64,000 bases of DNA from Pseudonocardiales bacterium (lineage in GTDB: Bacteria; Actinomycetota; Actinomycetes; Mycobacteriales; Pseudonocardiaceae): NCBI GenBank assembly GCA_019247305.1, contig JAFAPC010000170.1, forward strand, positions 1 through 64,000, in the 5' to 3' direction. This document shows, piece by piece, positions 52,592-61,144 of the stretch. The notes below the pieces were generated by a model, which was not told the DNA's origin, searched no databases, and saw only the letters and a program-made list of their open reading frames with translations. Position 1 is the stretch's first letter. The number at the start of each line of letters is the position of its first letter. The position numbers and the translations under genes are program-made.

Positions 52592-53820
52592 AGCCCTACC
52601 TTGTCGGGCTGGACCTGACCGGGCGCCGGGTCGTCGTCGTCGGCGCGGGCACCGTCGCTGGGCGGCGGCTGCCGCGACTGATCGCCGCCGGCGCCGACGT
52701 GCTGCTCGTCGCCCCCGAGGCCACCCCAGCCGTCGAGGCGATGGCCACCGCGGGGGAACTGCGCTGGGAGGTCCGAGGCTACCTCGATGGTGATCTTGAA
52801 GATGCCTGGTATGCCCTGGCCTGCAGCTCCGAGCCAGCAGTCAACGCCGCAGTGGTCGCGGAGGCGCAGCGGCGCCGGGTGTTCTGCGTGCGGGCCGACG
52901 ATGCGACCGGTGGCAGCGCTGTCACCGCGGCCACCGGGGAACACGAGGGCTTGCTCATCGGCGTGCTCGCCGGGCGCCGCCCGCGCCGCTCCGCCGCTGT
53001 CCGGGATGCGCTGCTTGACGCCCTGCGCACCGGGATGGTGGACGACGCCCCGGACGCCGAAGAGCGCATCACGACTCCGGGAGTGGCGCTGGTCGGCGCG
53101 GGACCTGGTGACCCCGATCTGATCACCGTGCGCGGACGGCGGTTGTTGGCCCGAGCCGACGTGGTGCTGGCCGACCGGCTCGCGCCTCGAGAGCTGCTCG
53201 ACGAGCTCGGCGCGCACGTCACGGTGATCGACGCGGCGAAGGTGCCCTACGGCCGGGCGATGGCCCAGGAACAGATCAACACGCAGCTGATTGAGCACGC
53301 CCGGGCCGGCCGGTTCGTGGTGCGGCTCAAGGGCGGGGACCCCTACGTGTTCGGGCGCGGCTTTGAGGAGGTGCTGGCCTGCGCGGCTGCCGGGGTGCCG
53401 GTGACCGTGGTCCCCGGCATCACCAGCGCCATCTCGGTACCGGCGGCGGCGGGGATCCCGGTGACGCACCGCGGCGTGACCCATGAGTTTGTTGTCGTGT
53501 CCGGGCATGTGGCTCCAGACGATCCCAGCTCACTGGTGGACTGGTCAGCACTGGGGCGGCTGCGTGGCACTCTGGTGCTGCTCATGGCGCTGCGGCGGAT
53601 CGGCGTGTTCGCAAACGCCCTGCTCACGCACGGCCGACCAGCGGACACCCCGGTCGCCGTGATCGCCAACGGTACCCTGCATGGCCAGCGGGTGGTGCGC
53701 TGCACCTTGGCCGAGGTCCCCATCGCCAGCGCCGGCATCCGCCCGCCCGCCATCGTCATCATCGGCCCGGTAGTAGCCCTAAGCGACCCCCCGTCCACCC
53801 ACGGTCTCATGGATGCTTAA
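52588..53820 (+). CDS. cysG: CysG-like fusion: precorrin-2 dehydrogenase plus uroporphyrinogen-III methyltransferase
   Basis: A 410-residue fusion. Residues 1-150 are the NAD-dependent precorrin-2 dehydrogenase (RRVVVVGAGTVAGRRLPRLI, DDAWYALACSSEPAVNAAVV-like). Residues 158-405 are a SUMT: VALVGAGPGDPDLITVRGRR, FVVRLKGGDPYVFGRGFEEV, TVVPGITSAISVPAAAGIPV, THRGVTHEFVVVSGH. It makes sirohydrochlorin for siroheme and feeds B12. The stop codon and last four residues (GLMD then A) come from the first unit of a 27-bp repeat, so the native C-terminus appears to have been replaced by the repeat. Confidence 0.92.
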   Translation: MKPYLVGLDLTGRRVVVVGAGTVAGRRLPRLIAAGADVLLVAPEATPAVEAMATAGELRWEVRGYLDGDLEDAWYALACSSEPAVNAAVVAEAQRRRVFCVRADDATGGSAVTAATGEHEGLLIGVLAGRRPRRSAAVRDALLDALRTGMVDDAPDAEERITTPGVALVGAGPGDPDLITVRGRRLLARADVVLADRLAPRELLDELGAHVTVIDAAKVPYGRAMAQEQINTQLIEHARAGRFVVRLKGGDPYVFGRGFEEVLACAAAGVPVTVVPGITSAISVPAAAGIPVTHRGVTHEFVVVSGHVAPDDPSSLVDWSALGRLRGTLVLLMALRRIGVFANALLTHGRPADTPVAVIANGTLHGQRVVRCTLAEVPIASAGIRPPAIVIIGPVVALSDPPSTHGLMDA

Positions 53821-53911
53821 GCACCTTCCCACGTGCCCACGTACGGTCTCATGGATGCTTAAGCACCTTTCGGGGCGCCTGCGCGCGGTCTCATGGATGC
53901 TTACGCACCTT
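53801..53911 (+). repeat. Three tandem copies of a 27-bp repeat
   Basis: Units at 53801-53827, 53843-53869 and 53886-53911 share ACGGTCTCATGGATGCTTAA then GCACCTT, with one change in the third (TTACGC). Non-conserved spacers of 15-16 bp give a period of 42-43 bp. The same unit recurs inverted at 54901-54967. Reverse translation gives the peptide CLSIHETV, which appears in over-called actinobacterial proteins. It is not a CRISPR: spacers are too short and no cas genes are near. Confidence 0.85.
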
Positions 53912-53924
53912 TCCCCCTCGATTG

Positions 53925-54818
53925 TCACGCGGCACGGCGTGCTTGCAGGGCGGCCCGGACTGTCCAGATCACTCGGTGGGGATCGCGCAGGTGCTCCCGT
54001 GTGACGAAGACAATCTCCCAGCCCGCGGCGTGCAGGCGGTTGAGTCGTTCTCGGTCCGATCCGACCTGCAGCGGCGTGCCGTGCCACACCCCGTCGTACT
54101 CGACGGCGAGCCGGTGGTACGGGAAGGCGAGATCGACGGTCGCCACCCATCGGCCGGCGTGATACACGCGAAACTGCACTTCCGGGTTCAGCCCGTCGAA
54201 TACCAGGTGGACCCGAAGCTGGGATTCGGGCCGCGACTGCGCCCTCGGATCGGCGAGCTCCAGCGCCCGGCGTGCCTGGACGATGCCGCGGTCGTGCCGC
54301 CCGGTCAAGAACAGCTCCAGCTCTGCCCGCCCGACGAGGCCGGCCCGCAACACGGCGTCCAGATCGGCCACCGCGTCCGGGAGCGCACGGTCGAGCAGCA
54401 AGTCGAAGGCGGTGCGGCGGGATGTCGCAAGGCGAACCCGCGACCACGGCTGCGCCTCGTCAGGGCGCACCTCGCAGCGCCGCAGGTCCACGCCTGCCCG
54501 GCGAAACAACCTCGTCTGCAGACCAGCGACCACCTCGACCGGATCGCCGGGCAACGCCAGCGGGACACCGCGTAGCGTCGCCGCCGACCGCCCCGTGATC
54601 ACCGCGTCAGCCGGCAGGACCAGCGCCGCGCACTCACAGCGCAATTCGTGAGTCAGGGCCGTGGTCGCGGGCACGTAAACGTCTCGAAACACCCGCTGGT
54701 ACCGAGCGGACGCCACCTGCTTCCGCGTGGCAAGGCCCGCCGCGATAGCTTCCGAACCGCGAAACGCTCCGCTCAGCTCGCTGGTGCCCCGGTGATGACC
54801 CCGCCGTTGATGACCCAT
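53925..54818 (-). CDS. DUF559/AbiEi-like protein with Vsr-type nuclease fold
   Basis: A 297-residue protein. The N-terminal 110 residues look like the AbiEi antitoxin-type winged helix found in actinobacteria (GLATRKQVASARYQRVFRDV, YVPATTALTHELRCECAALV, GRSAATLRGVPL). The C-terminal domain is DUF559, related to very-short-patch-repair endonucleases: VATVDLAFPYHRLAVEYDGV, then GSDRERLNRLHAAGWEIVFV and the final THREHL-like strand. The D and E of the nuclease core are kept. Such genes are very common in mycobacteria and relatives, and their role is unknown. It is bracketed by inverted repeat arrays. Confidence 0.8.
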   Translation of the reverse strand: MGHQRRGHHRGTSELSGAFRGSEAIAAGLATRKQVASARYQRVFRDVYVPATTALTHELRCECAALVLPADAVITGRSAATLRGVPLALPGDPVEVVAGLQTRLFRRAGVDLRRCEVRPDEAQPWSRVRLATSRRTAFDLLLDRALPDAVADLDAVLRAGLVGRAELELFLTGRHDRGIVQARRALELADPRAQSRPESQLRVHLVFDGLNPEVQFRVYHAGRWVATVDLAFPYHRLAVEYDGVWHGTPLQVGSDRERLNRLHAAGWEIVFVTREHLRDPHRVIWTVRAALQARRAA

Positions 54819-54900
54819 AGTGACAAACCCTGCACCACCGCGAAACGTGTGTCGAACGACCATCCACAGATCGCCCGAGTTATCCACAGTGCAGGTCACG

Positions 54901-54967
54901 GGTGCTCAAGCATCCATGAGACCGTGTGAGGGCGCCCGGGAAGGTGCTTAAGCATCCATGAGACCGG
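54901..54967 (-). repeat. Two inverted copies of the 27-bp repeat
   Basis: Units at 54901-54925 (one change, CTCAAGC) and 54941-54967 are the reverse complement of the array at 53801-53911, with a period of about 41 bp. Together the arrays frame a 1-kb segment that holds just the DUF559 gene. Confidence 0.83.
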
Positions 54968-54979
54968 GTGAGGGGGCGT

Positions 54980-55011
54980 CCGGCCCCCACCCAGGCTGGG
55001 GTGGGGGCCGG
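54980..55011 (-). terminator. GC-rich hairpin after the DUF397 gene
   Basis: CCGGCCCCCACCC and GGGTGGGGGCCGG pair perfectly over 13 bp around a 6-nt loop, 6 bp beyond the DUF397 stop. There is no T-run, as is common for actinomycete terminators. Confidence 0.65.
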
Positions 55012-55017
55012 TGTCGG

Positions 55018-55209
55018 TTAGTCGAACTGGCCGGCGCGGACGCTGGCGGTGAACGCGGACCAGGCCGCCGGGGTGAAGGCCAGCGCGGGGCCGTCAGGGT
55101 CCTTGCTGTCCCGCACGGCCTGGCAATCGTTGGGTAGATCAGCAACTTCAAGGCAGTTCCCGCCCTGATCACTGCTGTAGCTGCTCGTGCGCCACGTTGA
55201 TCGTGTCAT
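55018..55209 (-). CDS. DUF397 protein
   Basis: A 63-residue protein: WRTSSYSSDQGGNCLEVADL then VRDSKDPDGPALAFTPAAWS, which is the whole DUF397 signature. Genes of this kind follow XRE regulators with a DUF5753 domain in actinomycetes and act as their small partners (WhiJ/BldB-type systems). The gene starts 3 bp after the XRE gene stop. Confidence 0.92.
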   Translation of the reverse strand: MTRSTWRTSSYSSDQGGNCLEVADLPNDCQAVRDSKDPDGPALAFTPAAWSAFTASVRAGQFD

Positions 55210-55211
55210 CG

Positions 55212-56060
55212 CTAGTACCCTCTTTCTATCTCCGTGAGCAGCGAGATCGTGTCGTCGTTGCTGAGCGCGAGGTCACAGAGCCGCTCGAAGGTGGCCTCGT
55301 GCACGTCGATGTCCACGGGACGCTCGAGGTAGACCGCGCCACCGCGCTGTTCGACGAACACCACGTCCATCGCTCGCTCGGTGAACCGGAGCATGGTGAA
55401 CGGCCCGGTCATGCCGGGGTGCGCGCCGAGGGAGAACGGCAGTACCTGCACGGTGATGTTGGGTCGCGAGGCCGCCTCGCGTAACCGCGCCAGCTGCTCG
55501 CGCATGACCTCGGCGCCGCCAACCTGCCGGCGCAGCACGGCCTCGCTGAGCACGGCTCGCAGCGTCATCGGCGCCTCGCCGCTCAGTCTCTTCTGGCGGG
55601 TGACCCGGACGCGGGCGAATCCCTCGGCGCTCTCGGATGGTCCTGTCCAGCTGACAGCAAGAGTCACGGCCTCGGTGTAGGCCCTGGTTTGGAGCAGACC
55701 CGGGACGTACTCCTGCTCGTAGGTCCACACCGCACTCGCCGCGCTCTCCAGACCGATGTACTCGGTGAACCACGTCGGAACGACATCCCGGTAGTCCGCC
55801 CACCAGCCGGGTTCTTTCGCCTGCCGGGCCAGCTGCGTCAAGTACTCGGCGTGGGCGGGATCGACCTCATAGAGCTGGAGCATGAGCTTGAGGTGGGGCA
55901 GCGGGACGTTGCGATCACCATTCTCGATCTTGCTGATGGTGGTCGAGGGAGTACCGACGTACTTTCCGACTTCGACCTGGGTCTTGGCCGACACGTCACG
56001 CAGCCGCTTCAGCTCCCGGCCCAGGCGCCGGGCCGGCACCGTCGGACCGCCATCCACCAT
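55212..56060 (-). CDS. XRE-family regulator with DUF5753 domain
   Basis: A 282-residue protein starting MVDGGPTVPARRLGREL; GAGAGGAC lies about 8 bp upstream. Residues 14-70 form an XRE helix-turn-helix (LKRLRDVSAKTQVEVGKYVG, TPSTTISKIENGDRNVPLPH). DUF5753 begins at about residue 105 (IGLESAASAVWTYEQEYVPG, LLQTRAYTEAV) and runs to RPVDIDVHEATFERLCDLAL. With the DUF397 gene it forms a WhiJ-like regulator pair. Two palindromes 80-140 bp upstream are probable binding sites. Confidence 0.92.
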   Translation of the reverse strand: MVDGGPTVPARRLGRELKRLRDVSAKTQVEVGKYVGTPSTTISKIENGDRNVPLPHLKLMLQLYEVDPAHAEYLTQLARQAKEPGWWADYRDVVPTWFTEYIGLESAASAVWTYEQEYVPGLLQTRAYTEAVTLAVSWTGPSESAEGFARVRVTRQKRLSGEAPMTLRAVLSEAVLRRQVGGAEVMREQLARLREAASRPNITVQVLPFSLGAHPGMTGPFTMLRFTERAMDVVFVEQRGGAVYLERPVDIDVHEATFERLCDLALSNDDTISLLTEIERGY

Positions 56061-56138
56061 CGTCCCGTCCTCTCTCAGCACGCGCCGACCCACATTGTTG
56101 GCCCCTCCCGCTTGTCGCATCACATCACCCCTAGCTCT

Positions 56139-56203
56139 GACACTTGTCATATGACTAGTGTCGCAGTAGAGTTACTCTGACAAGAGTCATATGACACTTG
56201 TCA
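56139..56203. promoter_or_regulatory. Two 24-26-bp palindromic operators, centres 40 bp apart
   Basis: Box 1 (56139-56162) and box 2 (56178-56203) both have the centre GTCATATGAC flanked by GACA and TGTC arms; each has one mismatched pair at the same symmetrical position. Centre-to-centre distance is 40 bp, near four helical turns, so both face the same side of the DNA. They lie between the divergent XRE gene and the 56364 gene and are the obvious targets of the XRE protein. Confidence 0.72.
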
Positions 56204-56363
56204 AGTACGCGGCATGGTTGATCGATAAGCCTTCAGCGCAGGGCTGGCGCCAGCTGCCTGACCCCCCGTGGGGGCCGGTCCGGGTGGCATGACCAACCCA
56301 GGGAACGAGAAGCCAAGCGCACCTGATCCGCGTGCTCGACTCGCGCGAGTCTCGGAGGTTGGG

Positions 56364-56972
56364 ATGAGGAGCAGGGAGATAACGGTGGGGTGGCGGGAGT
56401 TGCGGGAGGCCGCGCTCAGCGCGACCCGGTGGGGTTGGCCGGTGGTCCCGGGTACGTTCCTGGGTCCTGGTCAGCGCTGGTATGGGCGGGAGGGTGCCCG
56501 CAGGCTCGGCCCGATCCAGGACGACTGGCGGGAGAACCCGGTCACCGACCCGGCCGAGGCCTATGAGGTCTGGTGTGAGCATCCCTATGGGGTGTTGCTG
56601 GTGTGTGGGCGCGGGGTGGATGTGCTGGAGCTGCCGCAGCGGCTGCGGGGGCTGCTGGCGTTCCCCGAGGTACCGCAGGTGCCGCTGGCGATGACGGCGC
56701 CACCGGTGCGGTGGTTGCTGGTCACCGCCACCGGCTCAGGTGCCCTGTCCGGTGAGTTGGCTCGGGCGGGCGTGCGGCTGCACACTGCGGGGGCCTGGGT
56801 GGCCCTGCCTCCTACGACCGTGGGGTTCCTGTCCCCGCAGCGGTGGCTGGAACCACCCCAGCACCCCGGCACCCGGCGGTTGCGCACCGCGGATGAGGTG
56901 CAGCATGGGCTGCTCACCGCGCTACTGCGCTCCCGGCTCGGCACGAAACCGGGTGACGACGATGAGGAGTAG
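56364..56972 (+). CDS. Bifunctional primase/polymerase N-terminal (AEP) domain-like protein
   Basis: A 202-residue protein. ATG 56364 is chosen because GGAGG stands 5 bp before it. It has REAALSATRWGWPVVPGTFL at the start, then EVWCEHPYGVLLVCGRGVDV, where members normally show a catalytic GxxxGV-xD pattern. The acidic residues usual for polymerase activity are only partly visible (VDVLEL). Stand-alone short forms are frequent in actinomycetes and may be inactive in synthesis. It is controlled from the same region as the XRE gene. Confidence 0.65.
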   Translation: MRSREITVGWRELREAALSATRWGWPVVPGTFLGPGQRWYGREGARRLGPIQDDWRENPVTDPAEAYEVWCEHPYGVLLVCGRGVDVLELPQRLRGLLAFPEVPQVPLAMTAPPVRWLLVTATGSGALSGELARAGVRLHTAGAWVALPPTTVGFLSPQRWLEPPQHPGTRRLRTADEVQHGLLTALLRSRLGTKPGDDDEE

Positions 56973-57048
56973 TGCCCGCACGGGTCCCCGGCACCGCGCC
57001 CCCTCCCGATGGCGTCGGGTGACCGGCGGTGGCCGCGGCGAGGTGATC

Positions 57049-57180
57049 ATGGTAGCTGTGTTGTTGATCAAGAATCGCAATCAGCTGTTCCAGTACCTGC
57101 TTCGCCGGGATCAGCGTGAGCACGTCGGTCAGGCTAGGCGTGCTGCACTGATACCCCCGCCCCGCGTCCCTGAGGATTAG
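57049..57180 (+). CDS. Possible 43-residue protein
   Basis: ATG 57049 follows GAGGTG by 3 bp and opens MVAVLLIKNRNQLFQYLLRR, then a basic end. Nothing else is known. The remaining 56973-57282 interval, 310 bp, contains no other gene. Confidence 0.3.
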   Translation: MVAVLLIKNRNQLFQYLLRRDQREHVGQARRAALIPPPRVPED

Positions 57181-57282
57181 CGCGGGCGCCGCTGAAGGCT
57201 CCGCGCCGCGGGCTCTGGCTGCTGGGATGAGACGCTGCTACGGAGTTCGCCCACAACCGCTGTCACCAGGTAGACAGGGCTG

Positions 57283-58443
57283 GTGGAATTCGACGCGCTG
57301 GACCTCGACGTGCTCCGCGCGCGCCGGACGACGAAGTGGTCTCGTTACCCGCCCGACGTGTTGCCCGCCTGGGTCGCGGAAATGGACTTCCCGCTGGCTC
57401 CTGCGGTGGTCGAAGCCGTCCGCAGCACACTGGACGCGCACGATTTGGGGTACTGCGAATCGGCGGGTCTGGCCGAGGCGTTCGCCACCTGGGCGGCCCG
57501 CTATCAGGACTGGCGGCCCGATCCGGCGCTGGCCTGCCCGGTCGCCGACGTGATGGCCGGGGTGGAGGCGGCCCTAAGGGTACTGACCGAGCCGGGCGAG
57601 AGCGTCGCGTTGTTCACTCCCGCTTACCCCCCGTTCTTCACGCTGCTCGAGCAGCTGGACCGGGTGGTGGTGCCGTGTCCGCTGCTGGAGGAGCCCCAGG
57701 GGTGGGTGCCTGATCTGCAGCGGCTGGACGACGCGCTGGCCGACGGTGCCCGCGGGGTGCTGCTGTGCCACCCGCACAACCCCACTGGCCGGGTGCTCAC
57801 CGGCGAGGAGTTGAGGACTGTCGCGGAGATCGTTGACTTGCGGGGCGCCTATGTGATCTCCGATGAGGTGCATGCCCCGTTGCTGGCCACCGGCGTCAGC
57901 TTCGTCCCGTACGCCGCGAGCGGGCCTGCGGCCGGAGCCCACTCGGTGACCGTCACCAGCATCTCCAAGGGGTGGAACGTTCCGGGGTTGAAGTGCGCGC
58001 TGCTGCAGGCGCAGCCGGCTACCGCGCGGGTCACCGCCGCGGTCCCGGCGTATGAGCGAGGGCGCGCCTCGGTGCCCGGGGTGGCCGCCAGCATCGCGGC
58101 CTGGACCGACGACAGCGGCTGGATCGAGGAGTTGCGGGTCCATTTGGACCAGACCCGCGCCGAGCTGGCCCATTGGGTCCGGCGTACCCCCGGGGTACGG
58201 ACGCATCCGGGGCAGGCCGGCTATCTGGCCTGGCTGGATCTGCGCGATACCGGCCTGGGCGAGGACCCGGCGGCGGTGCTGCTGGAGCGGGGACGTCTCG
58301 CGGTGGTCCCGGGACACCACTTCGCCCTGCCCGCTGAGCAGGGCATCGGGCGAATCCGGCTCAACCACGGCACCTCGTTGCCCCTGCTGCGGGAGGCGCT
58401 GCATCGCATGGACCGCGCCATCGAGCGCCACCGCCACCCGTGA
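57283..58443 (+). CDS. MalY/PatB-type cystathionine beta-lyase/aminotransferase
   Basis: A 386-residue fold-type I PLP enzyme. Evidence: PAWVAEMDFPLAPAVVEAVR (MalY signature), VALFTPAYPPFFTLLEQLDR, LLCHPHNPTGRVLTGEELRT with the cofactor asparagine, VISDEVHAPLL with the aspartate, and the Schiff-base lysine in VTSISKGWNVPGLKCALLQA. It likely cleaves cystathionine or related C-S bonds. The GTG start at 57283 lacks a strong ribosome site. Confidence 0.9.
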   Translation: MEFDALDLDVLRARRTTKWSRYPPDVLPAWVAEMDFPLAPAVVEAVRSTLDAHDLGYCESAGLAEAFATWAARYQDWRPDPALACPVADVMAGVEAALRVLTEPGESVALFTPAYPPFFTLLEQLDRVVVPCPLLEEPQGWVPDLQRLDDALADGARGVLLCHPHNPTGRVLTGEELRTVAEIVDLRGAYVISDEVHAPLLATGVSFVPYAASGPAAGAHSVTVTSISKGWNVPGLKCALLQAQPATARVTAAVPAYERGRASVPGVAASIAAWTDDSGWIEELRVHLDQTRAELAHWVRRTPGVRTHPGQAGYLAWLDLRDTGLGEDPAAVLLERGRLAVVPGHHFALPAEQGIGRIRLNHGTSLPLLREALHRMDRAIERHRHP

Positions 58444-58513
58444 TCGCTGGCACCGCACCCGACATGAGGCACCCGGCGTAGACCTGACCGCGCTGGTAAG
58501 CCACGATAGGGTC

Positions 58514-58813
58514 GTGGCTGACGAGAACGAGAACGAGAACGAGTTTCCCATCGAATGGACCGAGTCGTCGGACGATCCAGGTGTCCGGATCACTGCCTTG
58601 AACGGAGCGTCGATCATCGTGCGGGGCGACCCGATGACGCGGCTCACCACCCTGGACTTGGAGGACCCCGAGGGCGTGTTGATCGCGAGCCGCGTCCTGG
58701 GCGGGGAGGACCTCCAGCGGCTCGTCGATGCCCTATCGGCCGCCTCAGAGCGGTCCAGGACCTCGGAGGGCCCGGTGGTGGTCGACGTCTCCGAGGTGAT
58801 CGGGCGGGACTGA
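58514..58813 (+). CDS. Small acidic protein, unknown
   Basis: A 99-residue protein starting at GTG 58514. It begins with an ADENENENEFPIEWTESSDD repeat-like acidic stretch, then a compact part (VRITALNGASIIVRGDPMTR, LEDPEGVLIASRVLGGEDLQ). No family is recognised. It lies 83 bp before proS on the same strand. Confidence 0.55.
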   Translation: MADENENENEFPIEWTESSDDPGVRITALNGASIIVRGDPMTRLTTLDLEDPEGVLIASRVLGGEDLQRLVDALSAASERSRTSEGPVVVDVSEVIGRD

Positions 58814-58895
58814 GGCCGGTGCCCGGTCTGGCTCCTCTCGCCCCCCGCTAGGCTGCGAGCTGCGCGATCTCACCCGGCCGAGGAGCCCCTGAAGT

Positions 58896-60644
58896 ATGAT
58901 CACCAGGTTGTCGACGCTACTGCTGCGCACCCTGCGCGAGGATCCGGCGGACGCCGAGGTGCCCAGCCACAAGTTGCTGGTGCGCGCCGGGTACATCCGC
59001 CGGGTCGCTCCCGGGATCTACTCGTGGCTGCCGCTGGGTCTGCGGGTGCTGCGCAACATCGAGGCCGTGGTGCGCCACGAGATGGACGTCATCGGCGGGC
59101 AGGAGATCCAGTTCCCGGCGTTGCTGCCCCGGGAGCCCTACCAGAAGACCGGTCGCTGGACCGAGTACGGCGCGAACCTGTTCCGGCTGCACGACCGCAA
59201 GGGTGGCGACTACCTGCTCGGCCCTACCCACGAGGAGCTGTTCACGCTCACTGTTAAGGGCGAGCTCAGCTCCTACAAGGACTATCCGGTGATCCTCTAC
59301 CAGGTGCAGGCCAAGTACCGGGACGAGGAGCGCCCCCGGGCCGGGATCCTGCGCGGCCGGGAGTTCTTGATGAAGGACTCCTACTCGTTCGACCTCTCCG
59401 ATGAGGGGCTGGCGCAGTCCTACCAGGCGCACCGGGAAGCCTACATCAAGATTTTCGATCGGCTCGGGGTGCGCTATGTGATCGTATCGGCGCACTCCGG
59501 CGCGATGGGTGGCTCACGCAGTGAGGAGTTCCTCGCGGAAGCCGAGACCGGTGAGGACACCTTCGTGCGCAGCACCGAGTCCTCCTACGCAGCCAATGTG
59601 GAAGCGGTGATCACCCCGGCGCCCCCGGAGCTGCCGATCGACGCCTTGGCGCCGGCCCGGGTGCTGCACACCCCGGACACCCCGACCATCGACACGCTGG
59701 TGGACCACCTCAACCGGGCGGGTCTGGGTCGCACCTTCAGCGCCGCGGACACCCTGAAGAACGTCATGGTCAAGACCCGGCAACCCGGCGCGGCGCACTG
59801 GGAACTGCTCGGCGTCGGGCTCCCCGGCGACCGTGAGGTCGACATGAAACGGCTGGCGGCCTCGCTGGCCCCTGCCGAGGTGGCGCTGCTGGAGGACCCG
59901 GACTTCACCGCGCACCCGTTCTTGGTCAAGGGCTACATCGGGCCGGGTGCGCTGGCCCGCAACGGGGTCCGTTACCTAGTTGATCCCCGGGTAGTGCCGG
60001 GTACTGCGTGGGCCACCGGCGCCGACCGTCCCGACCACCACGTCGTCGGCCTGGTGTGCGGTCGTGACTTCACCGCTGCGGGCACGATTGAGGCCGCGCA
60101 GGTGCGCCCCGGTGATCGCTCACCCGACGGGGCCGGCACCCTGGTCGTTGCCCGCGGTATCGAGATCGGGCACATCTTCCAGCTCGGCCGCAAGTACACC
60201 GATGCCTTCGGGCTGGACGCGCTGGGTCCCGACGGCAAGCCGATCCGGATCACAATGGGTTCCTACGGCATCGGGATTTCCCGGCTGCTCGGCGTGATCG
60301 CCGAGCAGAGTCACGACGCGCGCGGGCTGATCTGGCCGCGGGAGATCGCCCCGGCCGAGGTGCACCTGGTGGTCGCGGGTAAAGATGATGCGGTCGTCGC
60401 CGCTGGCGAGCGGCTGGCCACTGAGCTGGATGCCGCCGGCCTGCGGGTGATCCTTGATGATCGTTCGGCCACTCCGGGCGTGAAGTTCGCCGACGCCGAG
60501 CTGATCGGGGTGCCGACCATCCTCGTGGTGGGGCGCGGCCTGGCTTGCGGCGTCGTGGAGGTCAAAGACCGGCTCAGCGGGGAGCGCACCGAGATACCGG
60601 TGGACGGCGTGGTGGCGCACGTACAGGAGCTGTGCCGCAAATAG
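58896..60644 (+). CDS. proS: Prolyl-tRNA synthetase, bacterial type
   Basis: A 582-residue class II synthetase. Motif 1 region: [20 protein letters not shown]. Motif 2: [20 protein letters not shown]. Motif 3: [20 protein letters not shown]. The inserted editing domain (INS, about residues 225-390) is present, with [20 protein letters not shown]. The anticodon-binding domain follows from about 485. GAGGAG lies 12 bp upstream of the ATG. Its position before rimP-nusA is the usual actinobacterial arrangement. Confidence 0.97.
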   Translation: MITRLSTLLLRTLREDPADAEVPSHKLLVRAGYIRRVAPGIYSWLPLGLRVLRNIEAVVRHEMDVIGGQEIQFPALLPREPYQKTGRWTEYGANLFRLHDRKGGDYLLGPTHEELFTLTVKGELSSYKDYPVILYQVQAKYRDEERPRAGILRGREFLMKDSYSFDLSDEGLAQSYQAHREAYIKIFDRLGVRYVIVSAHSGAMGGSRSEEFLAEAETGEDTFVRSTESSYAANVEAVITPAPPELPIDALAPARVLHTPDTPTIDTLVDHLNRAGLGRTFSAADTLKNVMVKTRQPGAAHWELLGVGLPGDREVDMKRLAASLAPAEVALLEDPDFTAHPFLVKGYIGPGALARNGVRYLVDPRVVPGTAWATGADRPDHHVVGLVCGRDFTAAGTIEAAQVRPGDRSPDGAGTLVVARGIEIGHIFQLGRKYTDAFGLDALGPDGKPIRITMGSYGIGISRLLGVIAEQSHDARGLIWPREIAPAEVHLVVAGKDDAVVAAGERLATELDAAGLRVILDDRSATPGVKFADAELIGVPTILVVGRGLACGVVEVKDRLSGERTEIPVDGVVAHVQELCRK

Positions 60645-60660
60645 GCGCCGTGAGGAGGCG

Positions 60661-61071
60661 TTAGCCAGGCAGGAAGCTCAGCCGCACGGTGCGGACCGGG
60701 TTGTCCACGTTGATGTCCACCAAACAGATCGACTGCCAGGTGCCCAGCGCGAGTTGCCCGCCAAGTACCGGCACGCTGGCGTAGGGCGGCAGGAGCGCGG
60801 GCAGCAGGTGGCATCGGCCGTGGCCGGGGGAGCCATGTCGGTGGCGCCACCGGTCGTCGGCGGGCAGCAGCTCGCGCAGCGTGGTGAGCAGGTCGGTGTC
60901 GCTGCCCGCCCCCATCTCGATCACCGCGAGGCCGGCGGTCGCGTGCGGCACCCAGACATGCAGCAGACCATCACCCGCGCTGACCCGGTGGAGGAAGCCG
61001 TGGCAGTCCTTGGTGATGTCGTAAACCTGTTCCCGAGAGCCGGTCTGGATCCGAATTTGCTCGGTGTGCAC
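60661..61071 (-). CDS. YjbQ-family protein (UPF0047)
   Basis: A 136-residue protein with VYDITKDCHGFLHRVSAGDG, LLHVWVPHATAGLAVIEMGA, and WQSICLVDINVDNPVRTVRL. Histidines in VPHATAG and RHRHGSPGHGRCHLLPALL are the conserved metal-site residues. Some members have weak thiamine-phosphate synthase activity. The GTG start has no distinct ribosome site. Confidence 0.9.
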   Translation of the reverse strand: MHTEQIRIQTGSREQVYDITKDCHGFLHRVSAGDGLLHVWVPHATAGLAVIEMGAGSDTDLLTTLRELLPADDRWRHRHGSPGHGRCHLLPALLPPYASVPVLGGQLALGTWQSICLVDINVDNPVRTVRLSFLPG

Positions 61072-61144
61072 GGCCTTACCGTAATCGCTTGTCTTGTCAC
61101 TGAGGGGTCTCTATCAGGGGGGTTTCTCCCAGGGTGCGCCGGGC

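Noticed and set aside
53801-54967. CRISPR array
   Set aside because: Regular repeats and spacers, but spacers are only 15-16 bp, orientation is inverted across a gene, and no cas genes are present.
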